Shown: positions 53,467 through 63,395 of the stretch, piece by piece
Layout: every line of letters starts with the position of its first letter
How positions within the stretch are numbered: position 1 is the stretch's first letter
DNA from: Zhihengliuella sp.
Lineage (GTDB): Bacteria; Actinomycetota; Actinomycetes; Actinomycetales; Micrococcaceae
Length of the DNA: 64,000 bases
Assembly (NCBI RefSeq): GCF_031178195.1
Contig: NZ_JAPSJL010000002.1
Span: 433,593 to 497,592, forward strand
Reading direction: 5' to 3'
Made by a program: the position numbers and the translations under genes
Notes under the pieces: model-generated
What the model saw: only the letters and a program-made list of their open reading frames with translations
The model's database searches: none
Told to the model about the DNA's origin: nothing

Positions 53467-53542
53467 ACGACGGCGGCCGCACCACCTCGCCAGATCCGGA
53501 TGCTGGGTGCCATCCGAGCGGGAGGGGCGCGGCCGCCGTCGT
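53467..53542. terminator. Large inverted repeat between dtd and aspS
   Basis: Perfect 14-base arms ACGACGGCGGCCGC (53467-53480) and GCGGCCGCCGTCGT (53529-53542) enclose 48 bases. The enclosed part has a second dyad: CGGATG and CATCCG near 53497-53518. The whole could form a long two-tier hairpin. It lies between convergent genes and probably ends both transcripts, though it lacks a T tract. Confidence 0.6.
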
Positions 53543-53577
53543 ACGCCGTAGTCCCGGCGACGAGTGCCGGACGGACC

Positions 53578-55386
53578 CTACTGGGCCGCGGCCGCCTTCT
53601 CCGCCGTCTCGGCGGACTCCGCCTTCTTCGGCTCCGGCTTGGTGTCCACGCCGGCCTCCTTGCGCTGCTGCGGCGTGATCGGCGCCGGGGCGCTGGTCAG
53701 TGGGTCGAAGCCGCCGCCGGTCTTCGGGAACGCGATGACGTCGCGGATCGACTCGGAGTCGGTCAGCAGCTGCAGGACGCGGTCCCAGCCGAACGCGATG
53801 CCGCCGTGGGGCGGGGCGCCGTACTTGAAGCCCTCGAGCAGGAACCCGAACTTGGTCTGCGCGGACTCCTCGTCCAGGCCCATCAGGCGGAAGACGCGCT
53901 CCTGGACCTCGCGATCGTGGATACGGATGGAACCGCCGCCGATCTCGTTGCCGTTGCAGACGATGTCGTAGGCGTAGGACAGCGCGCTGGCCGGATCCTG
54001 GTCGAACGTGTCCAGGTGCTCCGGCTTCGGCGACGTGAAGGCGTGGTGGACGGCGGTCCACTTGCCCGCACCGACGGCGACGTCGCCCGAGGCGACCGCC
54101 TCCTCGGCGGGCTCGAACATCGGCGCGTCCACGACCCACACGAAGGCCCAGTCGCCCTCGGCGATCTGGCCGGTGCGGTGGCCGATCTCCACGCGGGCGG
54201 CACCGAGCAGCGCGCGGGAGGTCCGGGCCTCGCCCGCGGCGAAGAAGATGCAGTCCCCGGGCGCGGCGCCGACCGTGCCGGCGAGGTGCTCGCGCTCGAA
54301 GTCGGTGAGGTTCTTCGCCACCGGGCCGGTCAGGGATCCGTCCTCCTGGACCAGCACGTACGCGAGTCCCTTGGCGCCGCGCTGCTTGGCCCACTCCTGC
54401 CAGGCGTCCAGCGTGCGCCGCGGCTGCGACGCCCCGCCCGGCATGACCACGGCGCCGACGTACGGTGCCTGGAAGACGCGGAAGGTGGTGTCCTTGAAGA
54501 ACTCCGTGAGCTCGGTCAGCTCCAGACCGAACCGCAGGTCGGGCTTGTCCGAGCCGTACTTCTCCATCGCCTCGGCGTACGTCATGCGTCGGATCGGCGT
54601 CTCGATGTCGACGTCGATCAGCTTCCAGAGCGCCTTGACGATCTTCTCGCCGAGCGCGATGACGTCGTCCTGCTCCACGAACGAGGCCTCGATGTCGAGC
54701 TGCGTGAACTCGGGCTGGCGGTCGGCGCGGAAGTCCTCGTCGCGGTAGCAGCGGGCGATCTGGTAGTACTTCTCGAAGCCGCCGACCTGCAGCAGCTGCT
54801 TGAACAGCTGCGGCGACTGCGGCAGCGCGTACCAGGAGCCGGGGGCCAGGCGGGCCGGCACCAGGAAGTCGCGGGCGCCCTCGGGAGTGGACCGCGTCAG
54901 GGTCGGCGTCTCGATCTCGATGTATCCCTCGGTGTGCAGGACGTCGCGGGCCACGCGGTTCGCCTCGGAGCGGAGGCGGATGTTGTGGGCCGGCCGCGGG
55001 CGCCGCAGGTCGAGGTAGCGGTGGCGCAGGCGCGCCTCCTCGCCGACCTCGACGTGCTCGTCGATCTGGAACGGCAGTGGGGCCGACGTGTTCAGCACGG
55101 TCACGGTCTCGGCCATGACCTCGATCTCGCCGGTCGCCAGGGCGGGATTCTCGTTGCCCTCGGGGCGGCGCTCGACGGTGCCGACCACCTGGAGGACGAA
55201 CTCGTTGCGCAGCGCGTGGAAGTCGTCCTCGTTGCGCACCACCACCTGGGCCACGCCGGACGCGTCGCGCAGGTCGAGGAAGGCCACGCCTCCGTGGTCC
55301 CTCCGCCGGGCGACCCAGCCTGCCAAGGTGACGGTCTGGCCAATGTGCTCTGCCCTGAGGGTTCCCAGGTCGTGAGTGCGCAGCAC
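53578..55386 (-). CDS. aspS: Aspartyl-tRNA synthetase
   Basis: Class II synthetase, 602 residues: N-terminal OB fold, catalytic domain with motif 2 [15 protein letters not shown] (near 205), flipping loop, bacterial GAD insert (about 290-410), and motif 3 G-I-A-F-G-W-D-R (near 550). The anticodon-binding domain has R-R-R-D-H-G-G, with His where discriminating enzymes have Leu. That suggests a nondiscriminating enzyme that also charges tRNA-Asn, as in Mycobacterium with GatCAB; this is inference. The C-terminal tail of about 40 residues is Lys/Ala/Glu-rich. GTG start with GAAAGGACC upstream. Confidence 0.95.
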   Translation of the reverse strand: MLRTHDLGTLRAEHIGQTVTLAGWVARRRDHGGVAFLDLRDASGVAQVVVRNEDDFHALRNEFVLQVVGTVERRPEGNENPALATGEIEVMAETVTVLNTSAPLPFQIDEHVEVGEEARLRHRYLDLRRPRPAHNIRLRSEANRVARDVLHTEGYIEIETPTLTRSTPEGARDFLVPARLAPGSWYALPQSPQLFKQLLQVGGFEKYYQIARCYRDEDFRADRQPEFTQLDIEASFVEQDDVIALGEKIVKALWKLIDVDIETPIRRMTYAEAMEKYGSDKPDLRFGLELTELTEFFKDTTFRVFQAPYVGAVVMPGGASQPRRTLDAWQEWAKQRGAKGLAYVLVQEDGSLTGPVAKNLTDFEREHLAGTVGAAPGDCIFFAAGEARTSRALLGAARVEIGHRTGQIAEGDWAFVWVVDAPMFEPAEEAVASGDVAVGAGKWTAVHHAFTSPKPEHLDTFDQDPASALSYAYDIVCNGNEIGGGSIRIHDREVQERVFRLMGLDEESAQTKFGFLLEGFKYGAPPHGGIAFGWDRVLQLLTDSESIRDVIAFPKTGGGFDPLTSAPAPITPQQRKEAGVDTKPEPKKAESAETAEKAAAAQ

Positions 55387-55533
55387 TGCGGTCCTTTCAT
55401 AAGGGGTGAAGTCGGATCCCGCACGAGTTTACCGCTTCGCACCTGCGCCCTCGTTTACCCTCTGTACACGTGCAGGGCCCATGCTGGGGCGTCGGCCGCG
55501 GCGAGCGCTCGCTGCCGGACTGGAGGGGACGGG

Positions 55534-56889
55534 ATGACGGCGAGCAGCGCATCGCGCGGTCGGCTGGAACGCCGGCTGGGACCGGTGGACGCCACGGCCA
55601 TCGGCGTCGGCTCGATGGTCGGAGCCGGCGTCTTCGTGGTGCTCGCACCCGCGGCCCGGGCGTCCGGCGGGCTCCTGCTCGTCGCCGTCCTTGTTGCGGC
55701 CGGACTGGCGCTGGCGAACGCCCTGTCGACGGCGGCGCTGGCGTCCGTGCACCCCACCTCGGGCGGCGCGTACGCCTACGGGCGGCACGAGCTCGGTGCG
55801 TGGCCCGGTTTCGTGGCCGGCTGGGGTTTCGTGACCGGCAAGACGGCGTCCTGCGCCGCGATGGCGCTGGCCCTGGGCACCTACATCCAGCCCGGTGCTG
55901 CCCGGCTGTGGGCCTCGGCCGCCGTCGTCGCGGTCACGGCCGTCAATCTGCTCGGCGTCACGCGCACGGCCGCCGCAGCGAAGCTGCTCGTCCTGCCGGT
56001 CCTCGCGGTGCTCGTCTGGGTCGGTGCGGCAGCGCTCGGCGCCGATCCCGGCTCCGGAGCGTCAGCCGTGACGACGACGCCGGGCCTCGGCTTGTCGAGC
56101 GACGCGCCTGCGGACGGCACGGTGACGGGCGTGCTCCAGGCGGCGGGGCTCCTGTTCTTCGCCTACGCAGGATACGCTCGCGTCGCCACGCTCGGCGAAG
56201 AGGTCCGGAACCCCCGCCGGACCATCCCGCTCGCCGTAGTCGCCGCACTGACGACGACGGTGCTGCTGTACCTCCTGCTCGCCGTCGCGGTATCCCGGTT
56301 CCTGGGGCTGCCCGCGCTCGCGGCCAGCCCGGCACCGGTCGCGGACGCGGCCACGGGCCTGGGCATCCCGGCGCCCGTCGTCGTCGCGGCCGCGTGCGTG
56401 GCGATCCTGGGCGCGCTGCTCTCGCTGGTCGCGGGGGTGTCCCGGACGCTGCTGGCGATGGCCCGCGAGGGGGATGTGCCGGCGGACCTGGCGCGGATCG
56501 CGTCGCTGCGCGGCCTCTTCTCCCCCGGCCCGCACCCGCCGGTGGACGCCCGGGGTGCGCCGGAGCGTCACGCCGTGCCGTGGGCGGGGCAGCTCGCGGT
56601 CGGCGTCGTCGTGCTGCTCCTGGTCCAGGCGGGCGACCTGACCACGGTCATCGGGTTCTCGAGCTTCGGGGTGCTGGTGTACTACGGTGTGGCGAATCTG
56701 GCCGCGTGGCGGCTGGGCGCGCGGCGGCCCTGGTACTGCCCACGCTGGGTGCCGGCCCTGGGTGCCGTCGCCTGCACTGCGGTGGCGTTCCTGCTGCCCT
56801 CGGCCTCGGTCCTGACCATGCTCGGCGTGTTCGCCGTCGGGATCGTCTACCGGCTGGTGCGGATCGCGCTGCGGCGGCCCGCCGACTGA
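55534..56889 (+). CDS. APC-family amino acid permease
   Basis: Amino acid/polyamine transporter, 451 residues, about 12 membrane helices. Helix 1 has A-I-G-V-G-S-M-V-G-A-G-V-F (about 22-34), the unwound substrate-binding segment of the APC superfamily. F-F-A-Y-A-G-Y-A-R-V-A-T-L-G-E-E-V (near 208-224) is the helix 6 region with the E-E-V loop. The substrate is unknown. ATG 55534 has GGAGGGG upstream. It is an isolated gene between aspS and hisS, oriented against both. Confidence 0.88.
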   Translation: MTASSASRGRLERRLGPVDATAIGVGSMVGAGVFVVLAPAARASGGLLLVAVLVAAGLALANALSTAALASVHPTSGGAYAYGRHELGAWPGFVAGWGFVTGKTASCAAMALALGTYIQPGAARLWASAAVVAVTAVNLLGVTRTAAAAKLLVLPVLAVLVWVGAAALGADPGSGASAVTTTPGLGLSSDAPADGTVTGVLQAAGLLFFAYAGYARVATLGEEVRNPRRTIPLAVVAALTTTVLLYLLLAVAVSRFLGLPALAASPAPVADAATGLGIPAPVVVAAACVAILGALLSLVAGVSRTLLAMAREGDVPADLARIASLRGLFSPGPHPPVDARGAPERHAVPWAGQLAVGVVVLLLVQAGDLTTVIGFSSFGVLVYYGVANLAAWRLGARRPWYCPRWVPALGAVACTAVAFLLPSASVLTMLGVFAVGIVYRLVRIALRRPAD

Positions 56890-57008
56890 CGCGCGCCGAC
56901 TACGGACTCGAGAGGAGCAGCCTCGAGAGGAGCACCGGGGCGGTCGACCGAGGCCCGGCTGCCGTGCCCCTCACTGCGAGGATCCGGACCCGTGCAGGCC
57001 CGGCCGGA

Positions 57009-58343
57009 TCAGCTCGCGACGATCCGCGGCTCCAGGTCCTCGGCGGGCGGTGTCCAGGACGCCGGATCGGCGGGAACCTGCTCGCCGGAACGGATGTCCT
57101 TGACCTCGTGCGCGCCGTCCGAGCCGGTGAACCAGACGAACGGGATGCCGCGGCGGTCGGCGAACTTGATCTGCTTGCCGAACTTCTCCGCGGTCGCGGC
57201 GACCTCCGCGCTGATGCCGCGGGCGCGCAGCTGGGCGGCGACATCCTGCGCCTCGGACCAGGCGTCGTCGTTCGTGAGGGTCACGTAGACGGCAGTGGGG
57301 ACGCTGCGCGACGCGACGGCCGTCTCCTCGGCGAGCATGCGCGAGACCAGCCGGCTGACGCCGATCGACAGGCCGACGCCGGGGAACGTCCGGCTGCCCT
57401 TGGTCGCCAGCGACTCGTAGCGGCCGCCGGAGCAGATCGAGCCGAGCTGCTCGTGGCCGACGAGCACGGTCTCGTAGACGGTGCCGGTGTAGTAGTCGAG
57501 CCCGCGCGCGATGCTCAGGTCGGCGACCACACGGCCCGGGGCGCGGCGGACCGCCATGGAGACAACCTGCGAGAGTTCGTCCAGGCCCTGCTCGAGCAGC
57601 TCGTCTTCCACGCCGAGCGCACGGACCCGGTCCACGAAGGACATGTCCTCGGTGCGGATGGCAGCCAGCGCCAGGGCGGAGTCGGCCTGCTCGCCCGTGG
57701 CGCCGAGCTCCTCCATGAGGAGCTCCTTGACCCGCGCGGGCCCGACCTTCTCCAGCTTGTCGATGCTGCGCAGGACCCCCGCGGTGTCGGTGAGTCCGAG
57801 CCCGCGGTAGAAGCCCTCGGCGAGCTTGCGGTTGTTCACGCGGAGGGTGAAATCGCCGATCGGCAGGGCCGAGAGCGCCTCCGCGATCACCAGCGCCAGC
57901 TCGACGTCGTACTTGAAGGGCAGGCTGCCGTCACCGACGACGTCGATGTCCGCCTGCGTGAACTCGCGGAAGCGGCCGTCCTGGGGACGCTCGCCGCGCC
58001 AGACCTTCTGCATCTGGTAGCGCCGGAAGGGGAAGTTCAGGTGTCCGGCGTTCTCGACGACGTAGCGCGCGAAGGGAACCGTCAGGTCGAAGTGCAGGGC
58101 CAGTCCGTTCGGGTCCTCGGCCGTCGCCGGTTCGTCGCCCTGCAGCCGCGAGAGGCCGTACACCTCTTTGTCGATCTCCCCCTTGCGCAGCAGCTGCCCG
58201 ACGGTCTCCACGGCACGGGTCTCCACGCTGCTGAACCCGTGGAGCTCGAAGGTCCGGCGCAACGTGTCCAGGACATGGAGCTCCACGAGCCGCTCGCCGG
58301 GGAGCCATTCGGGGAAGCCGGACAGGGAGGCCTTGCGTGCCAT
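57009..58343 (-). CDS. hisS: Histidyl-tRNA synthetase
   Basis: Class II synthetase, 444 residues. Opening S-G-F-P-E-W-L-P-G, motif 1 region with L-R-R-T-F-E-L-H-G-F, motif 2 Y-Q-M-Q-K-V-W-R-G-E-R-P-Q-D-G-R-F-R-E-F (about 109-128), histidine-specific R-G-L-D-Y-Y-T-G-T-V-Y-E (near 285), motif 3 G-V-G-L-S-I-G-V-S-R (near 327). C-terminal anticodon domain. ATG 58343; upstream in-frame sequence is Arg-rich noise. aspS and hisS lie near each other, a common actinobacterial arrangement, interrupted here by the permease. Confidence 0.95.
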   Translation of the reverse strand: MARKASLSGFPEWLPGERLVELHVLDTLRRTFELHGFSSVETRAVETVGQLLRKGEIDKEVYGLSRLQGDEPATAEDPNGLALHFDLTVPFARYVVENAGHLNFPFRRYQMQKVWRGERPQDGRFREFTQADIDVVGDGSLPFKYDVELALVIAEALSALPIGDFTLRVNNRKLAEGFYRGLGLTDTAGVLRSIDKLEKVGPARVKELLMEELGATGEQADSALALAAIRTEDMSFVDRVRALGVEDELLEQGLDELSQVVSMAVRRAPGRVVADLSIARGLDYYTGTVYETVLVGHEQLGSICSGGRYESLATKGSRTFPGVGLSIGVSRLVSRMLAEETAVASRSVPTAVYVTLTNDDAWSEAQDVAAQLRARGISAEVAATAEKFGKQIKFADRRGIPFVWFTGSDGAHEVKDIRSGEQVPADPASWTPPAEDLEPRIVAS

Positions 58344-58575
58344 GGGCGGGATCGCTCCTGGGTCGTTTCGGTGGCGTGGGCGGGCCGGCGCTTCGACGCC
58401 GACGCGCCGGCCGCGATCGACGCGCCGCATCGGCGCGTCCGCGGGCCGGACCGCCTCATTCTAGCGTCATGCCCGCCGCCGGTTGGGTGTCGGAACGCGA
58501 CTCGGTAGAGTGACGGATGAGACATGAACCCGCGGTGGCCCGGCCATGCGCGGCACGAGTGAAAGAGTTCCAGCG

Positions 58576-60033
58576 GTGACCGACAGTCAGAAATCCGACG
58601 ACCAGCAGTCCACAGGACCGACCCCTGCGGCCCCGGCCCCCGCCGCGGCGACGCCAGGGGCGGTGAAGCCCTCGGCGATCAAACCGTCGGCAGTCAAGCC
58701 GACCGCGCTGAAGCCGGCAGCGGGCACGAAGCCCGCCGCGACCGCCGACTCAGTGGTCGCGCCGCCGTCGTACTCCACGCCCCTGGAGGAGGCGCGCCGG
58801 TTCGCGCGGGTGACCGAGGACGGGCACGTGTTCGTCGTCGTCGACGGCGAGGAGCACGCGGTCGGCCAGTACCCGGACGCGTCGCAGGACGAGGCGCTCG
58901 GGTACTTCGTGCGCAAGTACGACGACGTGGTGAACCAGGTGCTGCTGCTGGAGCACCGGGTGGCCGCCAAGGCACCGACGACGGATATGGAGAAGACGCT
59001 CTCCGGGCTCGCCGAGCAGGTCGCGGCCCGCGGCATGGTCGGCGACCTGAAGGCCCTCGAGGAGCGCATCGCCAAGGCGCGCGAGGACGTCGCACTGCTG
59101 CACGAGGCGGAGAGGCAGGAGCAGGAGAGGGCCCGGGCGGCGCACCTGGCCGAGCGGGAGGCACTGGTCGCCGAGGCCGAGGAGCTCGCCGCGCAGGACC
59201 CGCAGAAGGTCCAGTGGAAGCAGGCCAGCCAGCGCATGAACGAGCTCTTCGAGGCCTGGAAGCACGCGCAGAAGTCGGGGCCGCGGCTCGGGCGAGGCAC
59301 CGAGGATGCCCTCTGGAAGCGGTTCCGCGCAGCGCGCACGATCTTCGACAAGCACCGCCGCGGCTACTTCTCGCAGCTCGATGCCGACCACGCGGAGGCC
59401 AAGCGGGTCAAGGAATCGCTGATTGCCCGTGCGGAGGAGCTCTCCACGTCGACCGACTGGGGTCACACGGCCGCCGAGTACCGCAAGCTCATGGACGAGT
59501 GGAAGGCCTCCAAGCGAGCCGCCCGCAAGGACGACGATGCCCTGTGGGCACGGTTCCGAGCCGCCCAGGACGTCTTCTTCAACGCGCGGAATGCGGCGAA
59601 CGCTGCTCTCGACGCCGAGTTCGAGGAGAATCTGAAGGTCAAGGAGCAGCTCCTCGAGGAGGCGCGCGCGATCCTGCCCATCAAGGACCTGGGTGCGGCC
59701 AAGAAGGCGTTGGACTCGGTCCGGGAGCGCTGGGACCAGGCCGGCAAGGTGCCGCGCTCGGCCATGCAGCGGATCGAGGCCGGCCTGCGCCAGGTCGAGG
59801 ACGCCGTACGGGACGCCGAGGACGAGCAGTGGCGCCGGTCGAACCCGGAGACCAAGGCCCGCTCCAACAGCATGCTGGCCCAGCTCGAGGAGTCGATCGC
59901 CCAGCTCGAGCGCGAGCTCGACGAGGCGAGGGCCGGCGGCGACCAGCGAAAGATCAAGAAGGCCGAGGAAGCGCTGGAGGCCCGACGCACCTGGCTCGAG
60001 ACGGTGTCCGCCTCGGCGCAGGACCTCTCCTAG
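58576..60033 (+). CDS. DUF349 domain-containing protein
   Basis: Function unknown; 485 residues, mostly helical. The N-terminal 65 residues are Ala/Pro-rich with a recurring K-P-S-A or K-P-T-A unit. A small beta domain follows (H-V-F-V-V-V-D-G-E-E-H, near 88), then long coiled coils (about 125-220), then three DUF349-type repeats. The repeats have L-W-K-R-F-R-A-A-R near 247, L-W-A-R-F-R-A-A-Q-D-V-F-F near 325, and a less exact third. It ends in another coiled coil. GTG 58576 is chosen because GAAAGAG lies upstream. In E. coli a DUF349 protein (YeiP-unrelated) has no firm role, so none is assigned. Confidence 0.85.
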   Translation: MTDSQKSDDQQSTGPTPAAPAPAAATPGAVKPSAIKPSAVKPTALKPAAGTKPAATADSVVAPPSYSTPLEEARRFARVTEDGHVFVVVDGEEHAVGQYPDASQDEALGYFVRKYDDVVNQVLLLEHRVAAKAPTTDMEKTLSGLAEQVAARGMVGDLKALEERIAKAREDVALLHEAERQEQERARAAHLAEREALVAEAEELAAQDPQKVQWKQASQRMNELFEAWKHAQKSGPRLGRGTEDALWKRFRAARTIFDKHRRGYFSQLDADHAEAKRVKESLIARAEELSTSTDWGHTAAEYRKLMDEWKASKRAARKDDDALWARFRAAQDVFFNARNAANAALDAEFEENLKVKEQLLEEARAILPIKDLGAAKKALDSVRERWDQAGKVPRSAMQRIEAGLRQVEDAVRDAEDEQWRRSNPETKARSNSMLAQLEESIAQLERELDEARAGGDQRKIKKAEEALEARRTWLETVSASAQDLS

Positions 60034-60072
60034 AGCGCCCTGCCACCGGGGTTCCTCCACAGGCCCGCAGGC

Positions 60073-60110
60073 CCAGGGGCCGCTGTCCACACCGGGACGG
60101 CGGCCCCTGG
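60073..60110 (+). terminator. Hairpin after the DUF349 gene
   Basis: CCAGGGGCCGC (60073-60083) pairs perfectly with GCGGCCCCTGG (60100-60110), 16-base loop, 40 bases after the stop. No T tract, so its role as a terminator is uncertain. Confidence 0.5.
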
Positions 60111-60142
60111 CGTACCGCGAACCGTCCGCGGAGGGTGGAGTC

Positions 60143-60883
60143 ATGACTCACCTCCCGCTCCCGTCCCGCACACGCTCCGGCAGTGGAGCCCGCAGGTCCG
60201 GCCTCGCCCCCGCCCCCGCGCCCGCTCCCGACCGCGGCGGCGGCGACGACGGGACGGCCGAGCTGCCGAACGTGTACCGGGCGGGGGCCCCGTTCGGGGT
60301 CGGGGAGCTCTCCGCCATGGCCCGGGAGGGCCTACTCCGGGACATTCTCACGAACGTCTGGGTCGAGGCCCGGGCAGGAGACTCCCCTACCGTGCGCGCC
60401 CGGGCGGCAGCCTGCGCCGCCGGCCCGGTCGCCTATACGGCCGTCGGAGGCTTCTCCGCGGCCTGGGTCTACGGCTGCGCGCCCGTTCCGCGGCGACTGG
60501 AGCTGTACGTCTCGTCCTTCCAACGCCTCCCCCGATCAGCTGCGGAGCGGATGCCGATCCGCTGTCTGGAGCAGTCACTCGAACCGGCGGAGATCCAGAG
60601 GGTCGCCGCGGTGCGGGTGGCCACCCCGCTGCGTACGGCGTTCGACCTCCTCTGGCGCGAGGAGCCCGACGACGTGGTGGTGCGCACCGCCAGCCGGCTG
60701 ATCAGCCTCCGGGCCCTCGCCGTCGACGCCGGAGCGCTGCACGAGGCAGTGGCCGGGTCCAGACGACGGCCCGGGAAGGTGCGCGCCCTGGAACGGCTGG
60801 ACGAAGCCGTCCGGCGGGCGCCGCGCGTGCTCGAGCGGCCGGCGGCCGATGCGACGGAACAGCCGGCCGGTCAGCCGCGCTGA
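60143..60883 (+). CDS. AbiEi-like winged-helix protein
   Basis: 246 residues, related to the AbiEi antitoxin-like proteins that are abundant as solo genes in actinobacteria. After a Pro/Ala/Arg-rich start, the pattern follows: [14 protein letters not shown] (about 56-69), [14 protein letters not shown] (near 98), [15 protein letters not shown] (near 157), and a helical end. No AbiEii nucleotidyltransferase toxin gene is adjacent, so a toxin-antitoxin function is not supported. Its 3' end overlaps the convergent rel gene by 13 bases. Confidence 0.72.
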   Translation: MTHLPLPSRTRSGSGARRSGLAPAPAPAPDRGGGDDGTAELPNVYRAGAPFGVGELSAMAREGLLRDILTNVWVEARAGDSPTVRARAAACAAGPVAYTAVGGFSAAWVYGCAPVPRRLELYVSSFQRLPRSAAERMPIRCLEQSLEPAEIQRVAAVRVATPLRTAFDLLWREEPDDVVVRTASRLISLRALAVDAGALHEAVAGSRRRPGKVRALERLDEAVRRAPRVLERPAADATEQPAGQPR

Positions 60884-63144
60884 CCCGAAGCCGTGGCCCG
60901 GTAGACGTCGTAGACGCCGTCGATGCGGCGCACCGCGTTGAGGACGTGGCTGAGGTACTTCGGATCGCCCATCTCGAAGGAGAACCGGCTGAGGGCTACC
61001 CGGTCGCGCGTTGTCGTCACGCTCGCGGACAGGATGTTCACGTGGCTCTCGCTCAGGACGCGGGTGACGTCGGAGAGCAGGGACTTGCGGTCGAGCGCTT
61101 CGACCTGGATCTCGACCAGGAAGAGGCTGGTCTTGGTGGGCGCCCACTCGACCTCGACGATCCGCTCCTTCTCCTCGGACAGCGCCAGGAAGTTGCTGCA
61201 GTTCGCGCGGTGCACGGAGACCCCGGCGCCACGCGTCACGAACCCGGCGATCTCGTCCGGGGGAACCGGTCCGCAGCAGCGAGCCAGCTTGGTCATGACA
61301 TCGCCGGCGCCCTTGACGATCACACCCGAGTCCCCCGAGGCGCTCCGCGCCTTGGCCGGGGAGGTGAGCGGAACGTCGTCGAACTCGGAGACCTCGTCCG
61401 GCTCGGCCGTCAGGGCGATCAGGTGCTCGATGACGTTCTGGGCGGAGGTGTGGCCGTCGCCGACGGCAGCGTAGAGCGCCGCGATGTCATTGTGCCGGAG
61501 CTCGTGCGCGACCGCTGAGAGGGTCTCGTGCGTCATGAGCTTCTGCAGCGGGAGGTGGTGCTTGCGCAGCTCCCGAGTCAGCAGGTCCTTGCCCTTGTCG
61601 ATGGCCTCCTCGCGCCGCTCCTTGCTGAACCACTGGCGGATCTTGTTCCGCGCGCGGGCGCTCTTGACGAAGCCGAGCCAGTCCTGGCTGGGCCCGGCGC
61701 CCTCGGCCTTGGAGGTGAAGATCTCCACCCAGTCGCCGTGGTGGAGCTCGCTGCTCAGCGGCACCAGCTTGCCGTTGACCCGGGCCCCGATGGCCCGGTT
61801 CCCGACCTCGGTGTGGACCGAGTACGCGAAGTCGATCGGCGTGGAACCGGCCGGCAGCGCCATGACCTCGCCCTTGGGCGTGAACACGAACACCTCGGCG
61901 GCGTTGATCTCGAACCGGAGACTGTCGAGGAACTCCCCCGGATCGCGGGTCTCCTCCTGCCAGTCGAGCAGGCTGCGCAGCCAGCCCATGTCCTGCTGGC
62001 CCTGCTCCGGGACGGAGCCCTTGCTGTGCTCCTTGTACTTCCAGTGGGCGGCGACGCCGTACTCGGCGCGCCGGTGCATCTCGTGCGTGCGGATCTGGAT
62101 CTCCACCGGCTTGCCCTGTGGACCGATGACGGTGGTGTGCAGCGACTGGTACATGTTGAACTTGGGCATCGCGATGTAGTCCTTGAACCGCCCCGGCAGC
62201 GGATTCCATCGCGCATGCAGGGTGCCTAGGGTCGCGTAGCAGTCGCGGACCGAGTCGACGAGGACGCGCACACCCATCAGGTCGTGGATGTCATTGAACT
62301 CCTTGCCGCGCACCACCATCTTCTGGTACACGGAATAGTAGTGCTTGGGTCGGCCGGTGACGGAGGCCTTGATGCGCGCTTGATGGAGATCCTCGCCGAT
62401 GAGCTTCCGGACCGTGGAGAGGTACTTCTCTCGTTCCGGCGTGCGGTCACCGACGAGGCGGACGACCTCCTCGTAGACCTTCGGATGCAGCGCGGCGAAC
62501 GAGAGGTCCTCCAGCTCCCACTTGATGGTGTTCATGCCTAGCCGATGGGCGAGCGGGGCGAAGATCTCGAGGGTCTCGCGGGCCTTCTTGGCACTGGACT
62601 CCGGCGAGACGTACCGCCACGTTCGCGCGTTGTGCAGGCGGTCGGCCAGCTTGATGAGCAGCACGCGGATGTCCTTGGACATCGCGACGACCATCTTCCG
62701 CACCGTCTCGGCCTGGGCCGCGTCGCCGAACTTGACCTTGTCCAGCTTGGTCACGCCGTCGACCAGCATGGCGACCTCGTCGCCGAACTCTCGGCGGAGG
62801 TCGTCCAGTGAGTAGTCGGTGTCCTCGACGGTGTCGTGCAGGAGAGCAGCGGCGAGGGTGGTGCCGGTCATGCCCATCTCGGCGAGGATCGTGGACACCG
62901 CGACCGGGTGGGTGATGTACGGGTCGCCGCTCTTGCGCTTCTGCCCCTCGTGCTTGCGCTCGGCGACGGCGAACGCATGCGTGATCAGTTCGAGGTCCTC
63001 GCGCGGGCTGTTGGCGCGGACCGTGCGCAGCAGCGGTTCCAGGATCGGGGGCTGCCCCATGGGCGACCGTCCGGCGAAACGGGCCAGGCGGGACATGGTC
63101 CGCCCGCGCCGCTGTCCGTCGGCGCTCGTGCGATTCTCGGCCAC
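60871..63144 (-). CDS. rel: Bifunctional (p)ppGpp synthetase/hydrolase Rel
   Basis: Controls the stringent response. 757 residues. The HD hydrolase domain is intact ([10 protein letters not shown] near 105, with the His and Asp ligands). The synthetase domain has [10 protein letters not shown] (near 262) and the R-F-K-D motif (near 316) typical of bifunctional enzymes, not the E-x-D-D of RelA-only forms. TGS domain from about 405 ([10 protein letters not shown]), a zinc-finger region with C-C-G-P-V-P-P-D near 650, and a C-terminal ACT domain. ATG with AAAGGAG upstream. Confidence 0.96.
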   Translation of the reverse strand: MAENRTSADGQRRGRTMSRLARFAGRSPMGQPPILEPLLRTVRANSPREDLELITHAFAVAERKHEGQKRKSGDPYITHPVAVSTILAEMGMTGTTLAAALLHDTVEDTDYSLDDLRREFGDEVAMLVDGVTKLDKVKFGDAAQAETVRKMVVAMSKDIRVLLIKLADRLHNARTWRYVSPESSAKKARETLEIFAPLAHRLGMNTIKWELEDLSFAALHPKVYEEVVRLVGDRTPEREKYLSTVRKLIGEDLHQARIKASVTGRPKHYYSVYQKMVVRGKEFNDIHDLMGVRVLVDSVRDCYATLGTLHARWNPLPGRFKDYIAMPKFNMYQSLHTTVIGPQGKPVEIQIRTHEMHRRAEYGVAAHWKYKEHSKGSVPEQGQQDMGWLRSLLDWQEETRDPGEFLDSLRFEINAAEVFVFTPKGEVMALPAGSTPIDFAYSVHTEVGNRAIGARVNGKLVPLSSELHHGDWVEIFTSKAEGAGPSQDWLGFVKSARARNKIRQWFSKERREEAIDKGKDLLTRELRKHHLPLQKLMTHETLSAVAHELRHNDIAALYAAVGDGHTSAQNVIEHLIALTAEPDEVSEFDDVPLTSPAKARSASGDSGVIVKGAGDVMTKLARCCGPVPPDEIAGFVTRGAGVSVHRANCSNFLALSEEKERIVEVEWAPTKTSLFLVEIQVEALDRKSLLSDVTRVLSESHVNILSASVTTTRDRVALSRFSFEMGDPKYLSHVLNAVRRIDGVYDVYRATASGQRG

Positions 63145-63317
63145 AGCGTCTCCTTTCGAACACGGTCCGTCAGGTCAACGCACCCCTGACCTGCAGTGGG
63201 GTACCCCAAGGTTACTGCAGTGCGGATGCCGCAGCAGACCAGGGGCACCACGGGACGTCAGATGACGCCGCGGCCTTGAGGGGTGCTTGAGCAGCAGGAC
63301 CCGGTCGCCGGACGAAA

Positions 63318-63357
63318 GCGGGCCCGCACCGACCAGGACTGATCGGTACGGGCCCGC
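63318..63357 (-). terminator. Terminator of secF
   Basis: GCGGGCCCGCACCGA (63318-63332) pairs with TCGGTACGGGCCCGC (63343-63357), one mismatch, ten-base loop. On the minus strand it is followed by TTTCGTCC. It lies 38 bases after the secF stop, before rel. Confidence 0.8.
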
Positions 63358-63395
63358 CGGCAGCAGGCCGGCCTGGGAGGAGCCGGCACCGCTCC

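Noticed and set aside
55387-55533. Possible T-box leader before aspS.
   Set aside because: No T-box sequence or specifier-loop structure is visible; only an ordinary short leader.
60143-60883. Type IV toxin-antitoxin pair based on the AbiEi-like protein.
   Set aside because: No AbiEii-type nucleotidyltransferase lies next to it; the neighbours are a DUF349 gene and rel.
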